This document shows positions 27,001 to 34,688 of a DNA stretch of 64,000 bases, one piece after another (position 1 is the stretch's first letter; every line of letters begins with the position of its first letter). The DNA comes from an uncultured Bacteroidia bacterium. GTDB taxonomy: Bacteria; Bacteroidota; Bacteroidia; Bacteroidales; UBA932. The stretch covers positions 230,115 through 294,114 of the forward strand of contig CADCHE010000002.1 of the NCBI GenBank assembly GCA_902801205.1. Direction: 5' to 3'. A model generated the notes under the pieces. That model was not told the DNA's origin, ran no database searches, and worked only from the letters and a program-made list of their open reading frames with translations. The position numbers and the translations under genes are program-made.

Positions 27001-27108
27001 CGCAATTTCGGTGGCGGCCGCGGCGGTCGCGGGGGCTTCGGCGGCGGTCGGGGCGGATACGGCGGCGGTTTCGGCGGCTATGGCGGTGGCGGTTTCCCCG
27101 CCGACTAA
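24100..27108 (+). CDS. Large outer-membrane beta-barrel protein with carboxypeptidase-like N-terminal domain
   Basis: This 1002-residue protein has a signal peptide (ending SSAAAQS), then a CarboxypepD_reg-like domain (about 27-115, SGDPVGFATVSI to LLGYKPIERELKV). A plug-like region (about 125-215, LPGVEVEEDGTVKVNGETVT) precedes a long beta-barrel of aromatic-rich alternating strands. It resembles the OMP_b-brl_3 family of TonB-receptor-like proteins. There is no SusD partner, no long SusC-type motif and no clear TonB box. The last 35 residues are almost only Gly, Arg, Tyr and Phe (for example GGRGGRGGFGGGRGGYGG). A terminator separates it from the kinase gene upstream, and another follows it, so it is probably transcribed alone. 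Confidence 0.83.
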   Translation: MRPFFRYLSAFLAVLLFWASSAAAQSRFNVTLSLADSASGDPVGFATVSISKPSGSKETVVAYALSGSEGKAVLERVKPGTYKLKVELLGYKPIERELKVEKEDVDLGLLKMVLDVKQLEAAAVSAQVTPVTVKEDTVEYNALAFKTTDTDMLEDLLKKLPGVEVEEDGTVKVNGETVTKITVEGRTFFLNDPQLATKNITAKMVHKVKAIQKKTDQAEFTGIDDGERETVLDISFRPGMGNGLFGNVNGGIGHDVHGKSNTTLVNDDGGDTRFLGGAFLGNFSKKRQLSVVLNTNNTNNEGATNTTMRSMQAARGGGGGGGITTSFVGGLNGSWMLGDNPADRSEASGNYVFNASNNVSEQTTRRISYLNDHDLLYDNERTGGSTSSGHRLGIRVNYKVSENTTLLFEPSVDYGRGSYDNDTRFRTDTRYTGRQYTSSEGFTSTNGGHDRLSTSGRFLLRQRIGIPGRTLTVGANYSLGRNVTDGYNQSLTRSYLSEDMTEFRDSLINQRFHTVGGNASVGGNLTYTEPLGNGFYLAGNYSINWGTSRSRKDTYDSGSFDRSSFYSLPVYNPVGEQADITYSNNIVNTHITQRAGINLNYQVQRKLNLQVGAGVNPTTTHNRTLRRGVESSYDSTVWNWSPQASFMYRFSESNNIRFSYRGSSSQPSVSQLMPVPDNANPMRVSFGNPYLLPSFSHSTSVNFTYANRQRMSFLNFSMGGSLVQNPIVNALWYGDGGAQYTMPVNGRNAPSVNMNATYNTPLWDTGLSVATSTNASWSSHCSYIGEGIRTDDYYSEGEFDYERFNREYGDIESTGDFSRNGTRSANLGGNLRLTYRKNALELTLGGGTNYRHSWYDIARATVHPTWNNSASFTAHYTFEQIGLTMTSRTSYRWYAGYTTQMPDQLNWYAEIGKSLFKKKGSLSLCAYDLMGQNRAISVNDQSNSHSESISKTLGRYIILRFVYQFNNRNFGGGRGGRGGFGGGRGGYGGGFGGYGGGGFPAD

Positions 27109-27131
27109 TCCCCGCATTGGGCATAAAAGGT

Positions 27132-27173
27132 AACCGCCGCGTGCTTCACAGCAAGCGGCGGCCGTTGTTTTAA
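27132..27173 (+). terminator. Terminator after outer-membrane protein gene
   Basis: ACCGCCGCGTGCTT and AGCAAGCGGCGG pair around a short loop, followed by CCGTTGTTTT, 24 bases after the stop at 27108. Confidence 0.65.
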
Positions 27174-27259
27174 CCTAAAACTTAACCTATGAAAAAACTA
27201 TTCGGGATTCAATGCAACAAAAACAATGCCGTTCTGTTGCATTTTCCATTGCATTTTCA

Positions 27260-27979
27260 TCATTCTTCTTCCAGACGGACTTCTTTGATGCGGACATCCT
27301 TGATCGGACGGTCACGCATATCCGTTGCCACCTGGGCGATCCGGTCGACGACATCGAGGCCCGCAACTGTCTCACCGAAAACGGTATACGCTCCATCCAG
27401 CTGGGCGCAGGCGGCCGCATCCTGGACGATGTAGAACTGCGAACCGGACGATTCCTTGTACGGGTTGGCCGCATCGCCGCGCCGGGCCGCCGCCAGCGCA
27501 CCTTTCTTGTGTTTGTGCGCGGGAACGAATTCGGCGGGAATGGTGTAACCGGGGCCGCCCTGCCCGTATTTCTGTACGGCGGCCGCGGAGGTGTCGCGGG
27601 TGTACGGGTCTCCGCCCTGGATCATGAATCCGTTGATCACGCGGTGGAAGAGCAGGCTGTCATAGTAGCCGGTGAGGGCGAGTTTCGCGAAATTCTCCCG
27701 ATGCTTGGGCGTGTCCTTGTACAGTTTGACCTTGATCGTCCCGAGGTTGGTGACGATCGAGAAGACCGGTTCATCCGGCAGGGTCTTGATCTTTTCCATG
27801 GCTGTTGCTTCCTTTTCATTTGCGACTTCATTTGCGACGGCTTCCAGGGAATCCACAATGGCTTGCTGGCGGGCAAGTTCCTGCTCCAGCGCCGCTTTCT
27901 GTGCCGCTTTGTTGTTGCATCCCGTCAGCATCGCCGCCGCGGCAAGGCAGCAGAGGACGGGCAGAATCATTCTTTTCAT
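27260..27979 (-). CDS. Cyclophilin-type peptidyl-prolyl isomerase lipoprotein
   Basis: This 239-residue protein is an envelope lipoprotein (AAAMLTGC). A coiled-coil-like spacer of about 50 residues (Ala/Glu/Lys/Gln-rich) precedes a cyclophilin domain (about 70-239). The domain shows FHRVINGFMIQGGDP, the isomerase signature, then GSQFYIVQDAA and the C-terminal GLDVVDRIAQ. It should catalyse proline cis-trans isomerisation during folding of exported proteins. The ATG at 27979 is used; a TTG at 27985 overlaps the GH20 stop. It is the last gene of a five-gene minus-strand operon. Confidence 0.9.
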   Translation of the reverse strand: MKRMILPVLCCLAAAAMLTGCNNKAAQKAALEQELARQQAIVDSLEAVANEVANEKEATAMEKIKTLPDEPVFSIVTNLGTIKVKLYKDTPKHRENFAKLALTGYYDSLLFHRVINGFMIQGGDPYTRDTSAAAVQKYGQGGPGYTIPAEFVPAHKHKKGALAAARRGDAANPYKESSGSQFYIVQDAAACAQLDGAYTVFGETVAGLDVVDRIAQVATDMRDRPIKDVRIKEVRLEEE

Positions 27980-27981
27980 AC

Positions 27982-29640
27982 TCAATATGTTCTGTAATTG
28001 TATCCCAGTTGTTTGAAGATTTCATAGCCCTTCCGCTTCAGGCTCGCGTAGAACCGCCCGTAGTCTTTCGCATCGCGCGGGCTCCACTGCACTTCCGCCA
28101 GGGCGACCATCCGCGGCAGGAGCATGTACTCCATGTGTTCCTGCGTGGCGATGTACTCGGTCCACATGTTCGCCTGCACCCCGAGGATGTGCCCTTCCGC
28201 GGAGGCGTCCAGCCCCTCGAAGGGCTCGTAGGAATAGGCCTTGTCCAGCGGGAGGAAGTGACCGTGTCCGAGTGGCTCGGTGGACGGATCCTCACTCTGG
28301 AGATAGTTCAGGTAGCAGTACCATTTCGGCGTCATGATGACGTCGTATCCGGCTGCGGCTGCCTGCTGGCCGCTCTCGACGCCCCGCCACGACATCACCG
28401 TGGCCCCTTCGGCGAGGTCGCCCTCGAAGATCTCGTCCCAACCGATGATCTTGCGGCCGTGCTCCGCGAGAAATTTCTGCACGCGGGCGGTGACGTAGTT
28501 CTGCAGGTACACTTCCGCGGAATGCTTCCCGTCGGCTTTCAGGCCGAGCTGGCGGATGCGCTCCTGGCACGAGGGGCAATGCGACCATTCCTTCTTGGGG
28601 CATTCGTCTCCGCCGATGTGGAAGTACTCCGACGGGAAGATGTCCATCAGCTCCGTAAAGACGTCCTCGAGGAATTGGTACGACTCCTCCTTGCCGGCGC
28701 AGAGCACCTCTTCGGAGACGCCCCAGGTCGTGCGGACGGTGTACGGACCGCCGGTGCATCCCAGCTGCGGATAGGCGGCCAGGGCGCCCTGCATGTGTCC
28801 GGGCAGGTCGATTTCAGGGATGACCGTGATGCCCCGTTCTTCCGCATAGGCGACGATTTCGCGCATCTGGTCCTGGGTATAGTAGCCCCCGTACCGGACA
28901 CCGTCGTTGCTGTCGAAGTCCTTCCCGACCATGGTGCCGGTGCGGAAAGCGCCCACCTGGGTGAGCCGGGGATATTTCTTGATCTCCACGCGCCATCCCT
29001 GGTCGTCGGTCAGGTGCCAGTGGAACCGGTTCATCTTGAAGAGCAGCATCAGGTCGAGCGTCTTCTTGATGTCTTCTACCGGATAGAAGTGCCGCGAACA
29101 GTCGAGCAGCAGACCGCGGTAGCCGAACCGGGGTTTGTCCGCAATCTTCACGCAGGGCATCGGGAAGTGTTCCGACGCGTCGGTCTGCATGCCGAAGATC
29201 GAGACCGGCATCAGTTGCCGCAGGGTCTGGAGCGCATACAGGAAACCGCTGTGCCCGCCGGCCTTGACGATGCAGGCCTTCGGGGAAATGTCAATGGTAT
29301 AGGCTTCGTCGCCCATCGCCTCCTCTTTCAGGAAGAGGAAGCCCTTGGTGCGTTTGCTTTCCGCCGCGGCGGGCGTCAGTCCGACAGGCGAGGCGAACGA
29401 GCAGGTGCGGCCGCTCACGAAGGTGATCCGGTCTGCCAGGGCACGGATGGCCCGCTGTGTCCGGACTTCGATCCTCGGGTCGCAGTTGAAGTAGGCGCCT
29501 GCCGCACGGAAGGTGCCTTTCCCCGTTTCGACAAGGGCGGGGCGGGGGATGACGTCGACCGTCAGGTCGTCCTTCGCCCGGAGCGCGGGAGAGGCGAGGC
29601 AGCAGGCGGCCAGCAGAAGGAGGAGGGAGATTCTTTTCAT
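27982..29640 (-). CDS. Beta-N-acetylhexosaminidase, GH20
   Basis: This 552-residue exported enzyme removes terminal N-acetylhexosamine from glycans. It has a signal peptide (LLLAACCLASPALRA), the GH20b alpha/beta domain (about 30-150), then the catalytic TIM barrel (about 155-500). The barrel shows RGLLLDCSRHFYPVEDIKKT, HWHLTDDQGWRVEIKKYP and the catalytic Asp-Glu pair in HIGGDECPK (near residue 344). WTEYIATQEHMEYMLLPR near the end is the usual GH20 tail. The Cys in LLAACC could alternatively be a lipidation site. It is 17 bases after the second chromate-type gene and 2 bases before the cyclophilin gene. Confidence 0.95.
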   Translation of the reverse strand: MKRISLLLLLAACCLASPALRAKDDLTVDVIPRPALVETGKGTFRAAGAYFNCDPRIEVRTQRAIRALADRITFVSGRTCSFASPVGLTPAAAESKRTKGFLFLKEEAMGDEAYTIDISPKACIVKAGGHSGFLYALQTLRQLMPVSIFGMQTDASEHFPMPCVKIADKPRFGYRGLLLDCSRHFYPVEDIKKTLDLMLLFKMNRFHWHLTDDQGWRVEIKKYPRLTQVGAFRTGTMVGKDFDSNDGVRYGGYYTQDQMREIVAYAEERGITVIPEIDLPGHMQGALAAYPQLGCTGGPYTVRTTWGVSEEVLCAGKEESYQFLEDVFTELMDIFPSEYFHIGGDECPKKEWSHCPSCQERIRQLGLKADGKHSAEVYLQNYVTARVQKFLAEHGRKIIGWDEIFEGDLAEGATVMSWRGVESGQQAAAAGYDVIMTPKWYCYLNYLQSEDPSTEPLGHGHFLPLDKAYSYEPFEGLDASAEGHILGVQANMWTEYIATQEHMEYMLLPRMVALAEVQWSPRDAKDYGRFYASLKRKGYEIFKQLGYNYRTY

Positions 29641-29657
29641 GATGTTCTCGATGGGGG

Positions 29658-30272
29658 TCAATAGAGCAGGAATCCCAGGATGCCGCCCGCGACAATGAGT
29701 GCGATCGGCTTGATTTTCAAGAAGAAAGAGGCGAGCAGGGCGGCGCCCAGCAACAGCCAGCTCCGCAGGTCCGGGAAGTTGTCGCGGACGATGGAGAAGG
29801 CGGGGTGGGAAAAGAGCGGCGTTCCGTCCCAGGAGACGTTGAGGGCAAGGATGACGGCCGCTGCGGCGATCAAGCCGACCACGGCTGGACGGATCCAGGC
29901 CATCACGCCTTCGAAGAGCGGGCTGCCCTTCACATGCGTGTAGAACTTCACCAGCAGGAGCACGATGATGAAGGACGGCAGCGAGATGGCCAGCGTGGCT
30001 GTAAAGGACCCCAGGATGCCCATCAGGTGCCCAGTCCCGGCCTCCTGCATGACGGTGTAGCCACAGAAGGTGGCGCAGTTGATGCCGATCGGCCCCGGCG
30101 TCATCTGCGAGATGGCGACGATGTCCGTGAAAGCGCTTTCGCTCATCCATCCGTGCGCCACGACCACCTGCGTCTGGATCAGCGACAGCATGGCGTACCC
30201 GCCGCCGAACGTGAACATCCCGATCAGGAAGAACACGCCGAACAACTGCAGGAGGATGAGGGTCTCGTTCAT
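29658..30272 (-). CDS. Chromate transporter-family protein, C-terminal half-unit
   Basis: This 204-residue membrane protein is one half of a two-gene CHR transporter. It contains the family signature FGGGYAMLSLIQTQVV near residue 22 and QMTPGPIGINCATFCGY (about 55-71), and about six helices. Short-chain CHR proteins work as hetero-pairs; the family exports chromate in resistant bacteria. In gut-type anaerobes without chromate exposure the natural substrate is unknown, possibly sulfate or another oxyanion. It overlaps its partner by 4 bases (ATGA). Confidence 0.88.
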   Translation of the reverse strand: MNETLILLQLFGVFFLIGMFTFGGGYAMLSLIQTQVVVAHGWMSESAFTDIVAISQMTPGPIGINCATFCGYTVMQEAGTGHLMGILGSFTATLAISLPSFIIVLLLVKFYTHVKGSPLFEGVMAWIRPAVVGLIAAAAVILALNVSWDGTPLFSHPAFSIVRDNFPDLRSWLLLGAALLASFFLKIKPIALIVAGGILGFLLY

Positions 30273-30805
30273 TTCCGCTGCCTGTAGAGGGTGACGCCCG
30301 CGCCGGTCACGGCCAGGGCGGCCAGGACCCAGATCGGTGATACTTTCAGGAAGGCCACCAGCACCAGCGTGCCGGCCGCGATGACCCAGGGCAGGATGCC
30401 GCTGCCCATCTGCCGCGCCATGCGCACGACGGGCACGGCGATGAGCGCGACGACGACCGGACGGATGCCCTTGAAGACGCGCTCCACGACCGGATGGTCA
30501 GCGTAGCCCCGGAATACCATGGCAATCAGGAGGATAGCTACGAAAGAGGGAAGGATCGTGCCGAGCGTGGCGGCGATGCTGCCCTTCAGTCCGCGCAGCC
30601 GGTAGCCCGTGAAGATGGACACGTTCACGGCCAGGACACCGGGGGCGGACTGGGCCAGCGCGATGATGTCCGGCAGTTCCTCGTCGGAAATCCAGCCGCG
30701 TGTGGTCAGTTCGTCCCGGATGAGCGGAATCATAGCGTAGCCGCCCCCGATGGTGAAGGCGCCGATTTTGGCGAAGACGCCGAAAATCTGCCGGAGCGAC
30801 GCCAT
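30269..30805 (-). CDS. Chromate transporter-family protein, N-terminal half-unit
   Basis: This 178-residue protein is the paired CHR half. It starts MASLRQIFGVFAKIGAFTIG, with the signature IGGGYAMIPLIRDELTTRGW and LAQSAPGVLAVNVSIFTGYR. About six helices follow. The ATG at 30805 gives the conserved N-terminus; the upstream frame lies inside the GH99-like gene. It lies 7 bases after that gene and overlaps the second CHR gene by 4 bases. Confidence 0.88.
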   Translation of the reverse strand: MASLRQIFGVFAKIGAFTIGGGYAMIPLIRDELTTRGWISDEELPDIIALAQSAPGVLAVNVSIFTGYRLRGLKGSIAATLGTILPSFVAILLIAMVFRGYADHPVVERVFKGIRPVVVALIAVPVVRMARQMGSGILPWVIAAGTLVLVAFLKVSPIWVLAALAVTGAGVTLYRQRK

Positions 30806-30812
30806 GTCCACG

Positions 30813-32678
30813 TTATTCCTTGTACAAGAAGTTGAAGCGGCCGCCGGGGGCCACGTCACCGTTTACGTAGAAATCGAGGATGTTGCCGGCTTCCTGCATG
30901 TTGTCGCTCCACTTGAACTCGAAGTCGAGCTTGCCGGAGACACCGAGGGCCGACTTGGCCACCTTGATCTCCATCTTGTTCTTCTTGACGGCGTACGTGA
31001 ATGTGCCGGCATCCTCCCATTTCCATTCCGGTCCGGTGCATTTGGAAATGATGCCGGTGTCGTCGGAGTCGGGATTCTTGTAGTTCAGGCAGAAATCATA
31101 GCCCTTCCAGCCGGTCTTGACGTTCCGGTCGATGTTGATGAAGAGCCGCATCCAGCCCTCGCCGCTCTTCGGGGTGATGTCCTCGGCCGTCTCGATGTAG
31201 AAGTAAATGTTGTCCTTGTCCCTGGCCACGCGGGCGTCGACGAAATCGTTCCGCCCGGTTTTGTTCGTGTAGATGATCCCGCTCTTGGAGTGCTGCGGGT
31301 GCGAGCGGTGCATCGTATTGCCCTTGTAGTGCTTGAAGTCCGGCGAAACCTTGTCCCAGCCCTCGAAGGCGCCGATGGTGACCGTCTTTTCCGCCGACAG
31401 GCGCGCCGGGCGGCTCACACCTTTGTACTTGCGCACGTTCATCGCCAGCTGGTAGTAGTAGTTGTCGCCGTGGTCGCCCCACTCGGCATTGGGCTCGATG
31501 TCGCGGCTGTGCTCCCAGTCGTACTGGTCCGGGAAGGCGAAGGGTTTCCAGGGATTGTCCGGCGGCCAGTTCGGCTGCTTGCCGGCGATCCACTCGTTCC
31601 ATCCGGTGACGAAGACATGGCGGGGGTGGTACTGGATGGCCCGGTCCCACTGTTCCTGGAAGTTGAGTCCCTTGACATAGGCCCCTTCCGAGGTGTCGTG
31701 CCCTTTGGCTTTGGTATAGCTCCGCCCGTATGCCCCGGGGGCGTTGAACGCATAGCAGTGGCCGCCGCTTTCGTCCCGCGCGTTCTGCGCCACGCCGACG
31801 GTCATCAACTCTCCGCGGTTGTATTCATGCTGCGGGTAGCACTCCAGCCATCCCCAGGTGACACCGCTTCCTCCATTGACATAGTCGGGCTGTCCGGGCC
31901 GCCATTCGAACATGCTCTTGATGATCTGGTCGTCGCCGTAGTCGGAGAGGTTGTTCGGGTAAGCCATCAGGACGGGCCTTCCGTTGATGCGGAACCACAG
32001 GTCGTCATGCACGTGGTTCTTGTAGATGTTCTTGTACAGCTTGCGCAGCGCGGACAGCGACCCTTCCGTCGGACCGAAGGCAAGCATGAAGGAGATCTGG
32101 GGCACCTTGACGCCGTCCCGTTTGGCCTGCGCCCAGGTTTCCATCAGCGCCTCGGTCGATTCTTCCCAGATGAAGTCGCCGTTCGTGCAGTCGAAGAAGA
32201 CGGCGTCTACACCGGCGTCGGCCAGCAGTTCCGCGTGCTTGCGGAGCACCCACTTGTCGGTGGTGCGGTAGTACCCGAAGAGGGGCTGCCCCCAGAAGCA
32301 GGGCTGCAGTTCCTGCCCCCATACGGGATGGTTGTAGTCGTTCATCGCTTCCGGATGTTCCCGCTGCACCTTGCTGATGTTGACGACGCTCGGATAGTTG
32401 AGCTGCCGGCTGTCGTGCCAGGTCCAGTAGAACATCAGGACCTTGTAGTCTATCGGCTTCGCCGGGGCTTCCTGGTAGTCGGGCATCGAGCGGCCGAGCT
32501 CGTCGACGGCCACCCACTGGTCGGGCGTGACGACATCCACCTGCACGGTTTCTTCTTCATCGGGTTTTTCATCCGGCTGGGGTTCTTCCGGCGTTTCGCC
32601 TCCCTTTCCGCAGGCGGCGAACGCCAGGGCTGCGGCGGCGAGGAAGGCCATTGTCTTCAGTTGTTTCATCTTGGTCAT
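30813..32678 (-). CDS. GH71/GH99-like lipoprotein with C-terminal CBM9-like domain
   Basis: This 621-residue surface lipoprotein (lipobox FAAC, near residue 22) has an acidic Pro/Glu-rich spacer, then a TIM-barrel-like region (about 65-470). YKVLMFYWTWHDSRQLNYPS, AGVDAVFFDCTNG, GRPVLMAYPNN and VFVTGWNEWIAGKQ resemble the glycoside hydrolase 71/99-like group found in Bacteroidota. The C-terminal part (about 480-620), with DARVARDKDNIYFYIETAED and MRLFINIDRNVKTGWKGYDF, resembles carbohydrate-binding domains of the CBM9 type. Substrate is unknown. It is the first gene of the operon CHR-CHR-GH20-cyclophilin. MTKMKQLK allows a start at 32678 or 32669; I used the longer form. Confidence 0.78.
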   Translation of the reverse strand: MTKMKQLKTMAFLAAAALAFAACGKGGETPEEPQPDEKPDEEETVQVDVVTPDQWVAVDELGRSMPDYQEAPAKPIDYKVLMFYWTWHDSRQLNYPSVVNISKVQREHPEAMNDYNHPVWGQELQPCFWGQPLFGYYRTTDKWVLRKHAELLADAGVDAVFFDCTNGDFIWEESTEALMETWAQAKRDGVKVPQISFMLAFGPTEGSLSALRKLYKNIYKNHVHDDLWFRINGRPVLMAYPNNLSDYGDDQIIKSMFEWRPGQPDYVNGGSGVTWGWLECYPQHEYNRGELMTVGVAQNARDESGGHCYAFNAPGAYGRSYTKAKGHDTSEGAYVKGLNFQEQWDRAIQYHPRHVFVTGWNEWIAGKQPNWPPDNPWKPFAFPDQYDWEHSRDIEPNAEWGDHGDNYYYQLAMNVRKYKGVSRPARLSAEKTVTIGAFEGWDKVSPDFKHYKGNTMHRSHPQHSKSGIIYTNKTGRNDFVDARVARDKDNIYFYIETAEDITPKSGEGWMRLFINIDRNVKTGWKGYDFCLNYKNPDSDDTGIISKCTGPEWKWEDAGTFTYAVKKNKMEIKVAKSALGVSGKLDFEFKWSDNMQEAGNILDFYVNGDVAPGGRFNFLYKE

Positions 32679-32719
32679 ATTAATCAGTTTTCCGGGGCAT
32701 GTGTCCCGGGATCATCTTT

Positions 32720-32727
32720 CAAAGATA
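32720..32727 (-). promoter_or_regulatory. -7 box of the GH99-CHR-GH20 operon
   Basis: The minus strand reads TATCTTTG, an exact -7 consensus, 41 bases upstream of the start codon at 32678. No TTG occurs at the expected distance. Confidence 0.5.
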
Positions 32728-32774
32728 GTTATTTTTTGCAAAAGGAAGCCTTCCCTATTTTATGGGAAAAGAAT

Positions 32775-32782
32775 TATATTTG
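32775..32782 (+). promoter_or_regulatory. -7 box of the GDPD-GH78 operon, possibly leaderless
   Basis: TATATTTG fits TAnnTTTG and lies only 8 bases before the first ATG (32791), so the transcript would start at or next to the initiation codon. No clear -33 box is visible. It is divergent from the box at 32720-32727. Confidence 0.45.
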
Positions 32783-32790
32783 TATTCTAT

Positions 32791-34686
32791 ATGAAAATCA
32801 ACATGAAAAAAGTCTTTTCCTTCTGCCTTCCCCTGCTGCTGGCGGCGGTCATGCTGCCCGGCTGCGGAAAATCCGATCCGAAGGATCCCGGAACGCCCCC
32901 CCAGAAAGAAGACCCGGTCAAACCGGCGCCCGAGCCGGAACCGGAAGCCGCCCCGCAGGCGGACCTGCTGGACGTCGTCTTCTCCCCGGACGGGAGTGCG
33001 AAAGACGTCTCCACCGGCCGGCGGACGGTCCGGTATCTTCCCGGCGCGGACCTGGTCACCTATCAGAACGAGGCCTACGGCCGCTGCGTGGCCGCATTCA
33101 ACCGCAAGATGGGTTCTTCCGTCTCCAGCGGCTTCTACCGGGTGGACTACGCGGATGACGAGGCGCTGCGGAAGGCGCTCGCCGACGGCCATTCGCTCGA
33201 GGTCGTCTTCAAGGCGAACCATACCTCCGACGGCTCCGCCGAGGTGAAGGTGTTCAGCTCCCACCAGTCGGGCGGAACAGGATTCCTGATCTCCACCTCC
33301 GCCCGCGGGACGCAGTTCAACTTCCTCCCGAACGTGAGCACGGACGGCAAGTCGAAATGGATCTGGACGCCGTGCGGCTTCACCCCGCAGGCCGGCGTGT
33401 ACTATCATGCCGTGGGCGTCTGGAACAAGAAGGAAGGAAAGTCCTACCTCTATGTCGACGGGGTGATGAAGGGCAAGTCCGACGCTTCCGGCGAACTGAA
33501 TTTCCCCACACCGGCCTCCTGCCTGTGGTTCGGGATCGGCGGCGACCCCGGCGGCGACAACGCCGACTCCGCCTGGGACGGCGAGGTGGTGCTGGCCCGT
33601 ATCTACGACGATCCGCTTACGGCCTCGCAGGTGAAACTCTTGTATGAGCAGGTGAAACAACCCGTGCAGCCGCCCCATCTGGAGGTGTCCGACGTCAGCT
33701 TCCTGCCCGAAGCGCGGGTCTCCGCCGGCAACCGGTACCGCATCTATGGAAAGGGGTTCAAGGAGGGGGACAAGATCCGTTTCGTGACGGAGGACGGCAG
33801 CCGCCAGTACGATTGCGAGACTGCTTTCGGCGACGGCTTCGTCGCGGCGGAGATCCCCGCCACCCTGGCGGAGGGCAGCTACAAACTCTTTGCGGTCCGC
33901 GGCGACGGTGTGCTGCCGCTCGGCCGGACCCGGATCCACCTCGGCGGTACGCCGGCGTCGGCGGGCGGAACGAAGATCGTCGCCCACCGCGGTTTCCACA
34001 CCTCTTCCGTTTCCGAGAACTCCATCGCCGCCCTGAAGAAGGCCCAGGAGCTGGGCATCTACGGGGCCGAGTTCGACGTATGGATTACCTTGGACGGGGT
34101 CGTGGTCGTGAACCATGACCCGAAGCTCCCCGGCGACAGCCATACCATCCAGGATTCCAACTTCGCCGACATCAAGGATGTCAAGCTGAGCAACGGCGAG
34201 AAGGTGCCGACCCTGGAGGATTACCTCCTGCAGGGCAAGGAGGACAAGGACACGCGCCTGGTGCTCGAGATCAAGTCGCACAGCACGGCGGCGCGGAACA
34301 ATGCCTGCGTGGACGCCTGCGTGGCCATGGTCAAGGAGATGGACCTGACGGGGCAGGTGGACTGGATCGCCTTCAGCCTCGACAACTGCAAGCGGGTCAA
34401 GTCCCTGCTGCCCGACGCTACGGTGGAGTACCTGAGCGGCAACATGGATCCCGCTTCGCTGCATGCGCTCGGCATCGACGGTATCGACTACCAGACGACG
34501 GTGTTGGATGCCCATCCGGACTGGATCGGCGCTGCGCATGACCTGGGGATGGTCGTGAATGTGTGGACGGTCGACGGATCCGCTGCCATGCTCAAGTACA
34601 TCGGGCAAGGTGTCGACTTTATCACGACCAACAAGCCCGACCTGCTCAAAGAACTTTTATCGCGTACTTATATTACTGCTGAATAG
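32791..34686 (+). CDS. Modular secreted glycerophosphodiester phosphodiesterase
   Basis: This 631-residue lipoprotein (VMLPGC) has a Pro/Glu-rich linker (about 30-55). A concanavalin-like LamG domain (about 60-285) shows KANHTSDGSAEVKVFSS and SYLYVDGVMKGKSDASGE. An IPT/TIG-like beta domain (about 290-385) follows, then a GDPD catalytic barrel (about 395-631). The catalytic His-Arg pair is in IVAHRGFHTSSVSENS, the metal ligands in GAEFDVWITLDG and VNHDPKL, and the third in LVLEIKSH. Such enzymes hydrolyse glycerophosphodiesters such as deacylated phospholipids or teichoic-acid-like chains. The start could be ATG 32791 or ATG 32803 (MKKVFSF); both give a working signal. It is 2 bases upstream of the GH78-type gene. 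Confidence 0.87.
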   Translation: MKINMKKVFSFCLPLLLAAVMLPGCGKSDPKDPGTPPQKEDPVKPAPEPEPEAAPQADLLDVVFSPDGSAKDVSTGRRTVRYLPGADLVTYQNEAYGRCVAAFNRKMGSSVSSGFYRVDYADDEALRKALADGHSLEVVFKANHTSDGSAEVKVFSSHQSGGTGFLISTSARGTQFNFLPNVSTDGKSKWIWTPCGFTPQAGVYYHAVGVWNKKEGKSYLYVDGVMKGKSDASGELNFPTPASCLWFGIGGDPGGDNADSAWDGEVVLARIYDDPLTASQVKLLYEQVKQPVQPPHLEVSDVSFLPEARVSAGNRYRIYGKGFKEGDKIRFVTEDGSRQYDCETAFGDGFVAAEIPATLAEGSYKLFAVRGDGVLPLGRTRIHLGGTPASAGGTKIVAHRGFHTSSVSENSIAALKKAQELGIYGAEFDVWITLDGVVVVNHDPKLPGDSHTIQDSNFADIKDVKLSNGEKVPTLEDYLLQGKEDKDTRLVLEIKSHSTAARNNACVDACVAMVKEMDLTGQVDWIAFSLDNCKRVKSLLPDATVEYLSGNMDPASLHALGIDGIDYQTTVLDAHPDWIGAAHDLGMVVNVWTVDGSAAMLKYIGQGVDFITTNKPDLLKELLSRTYITAE

Positions 34687-34688
34687 AC

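Noticed and set aside
23026-27117. Very long minus-strand frame spanning the ROK kinase and outer-membrane protein
   Set aside because: Stop-free by GC bias only; both plus-strand genes have clear families and terminators.
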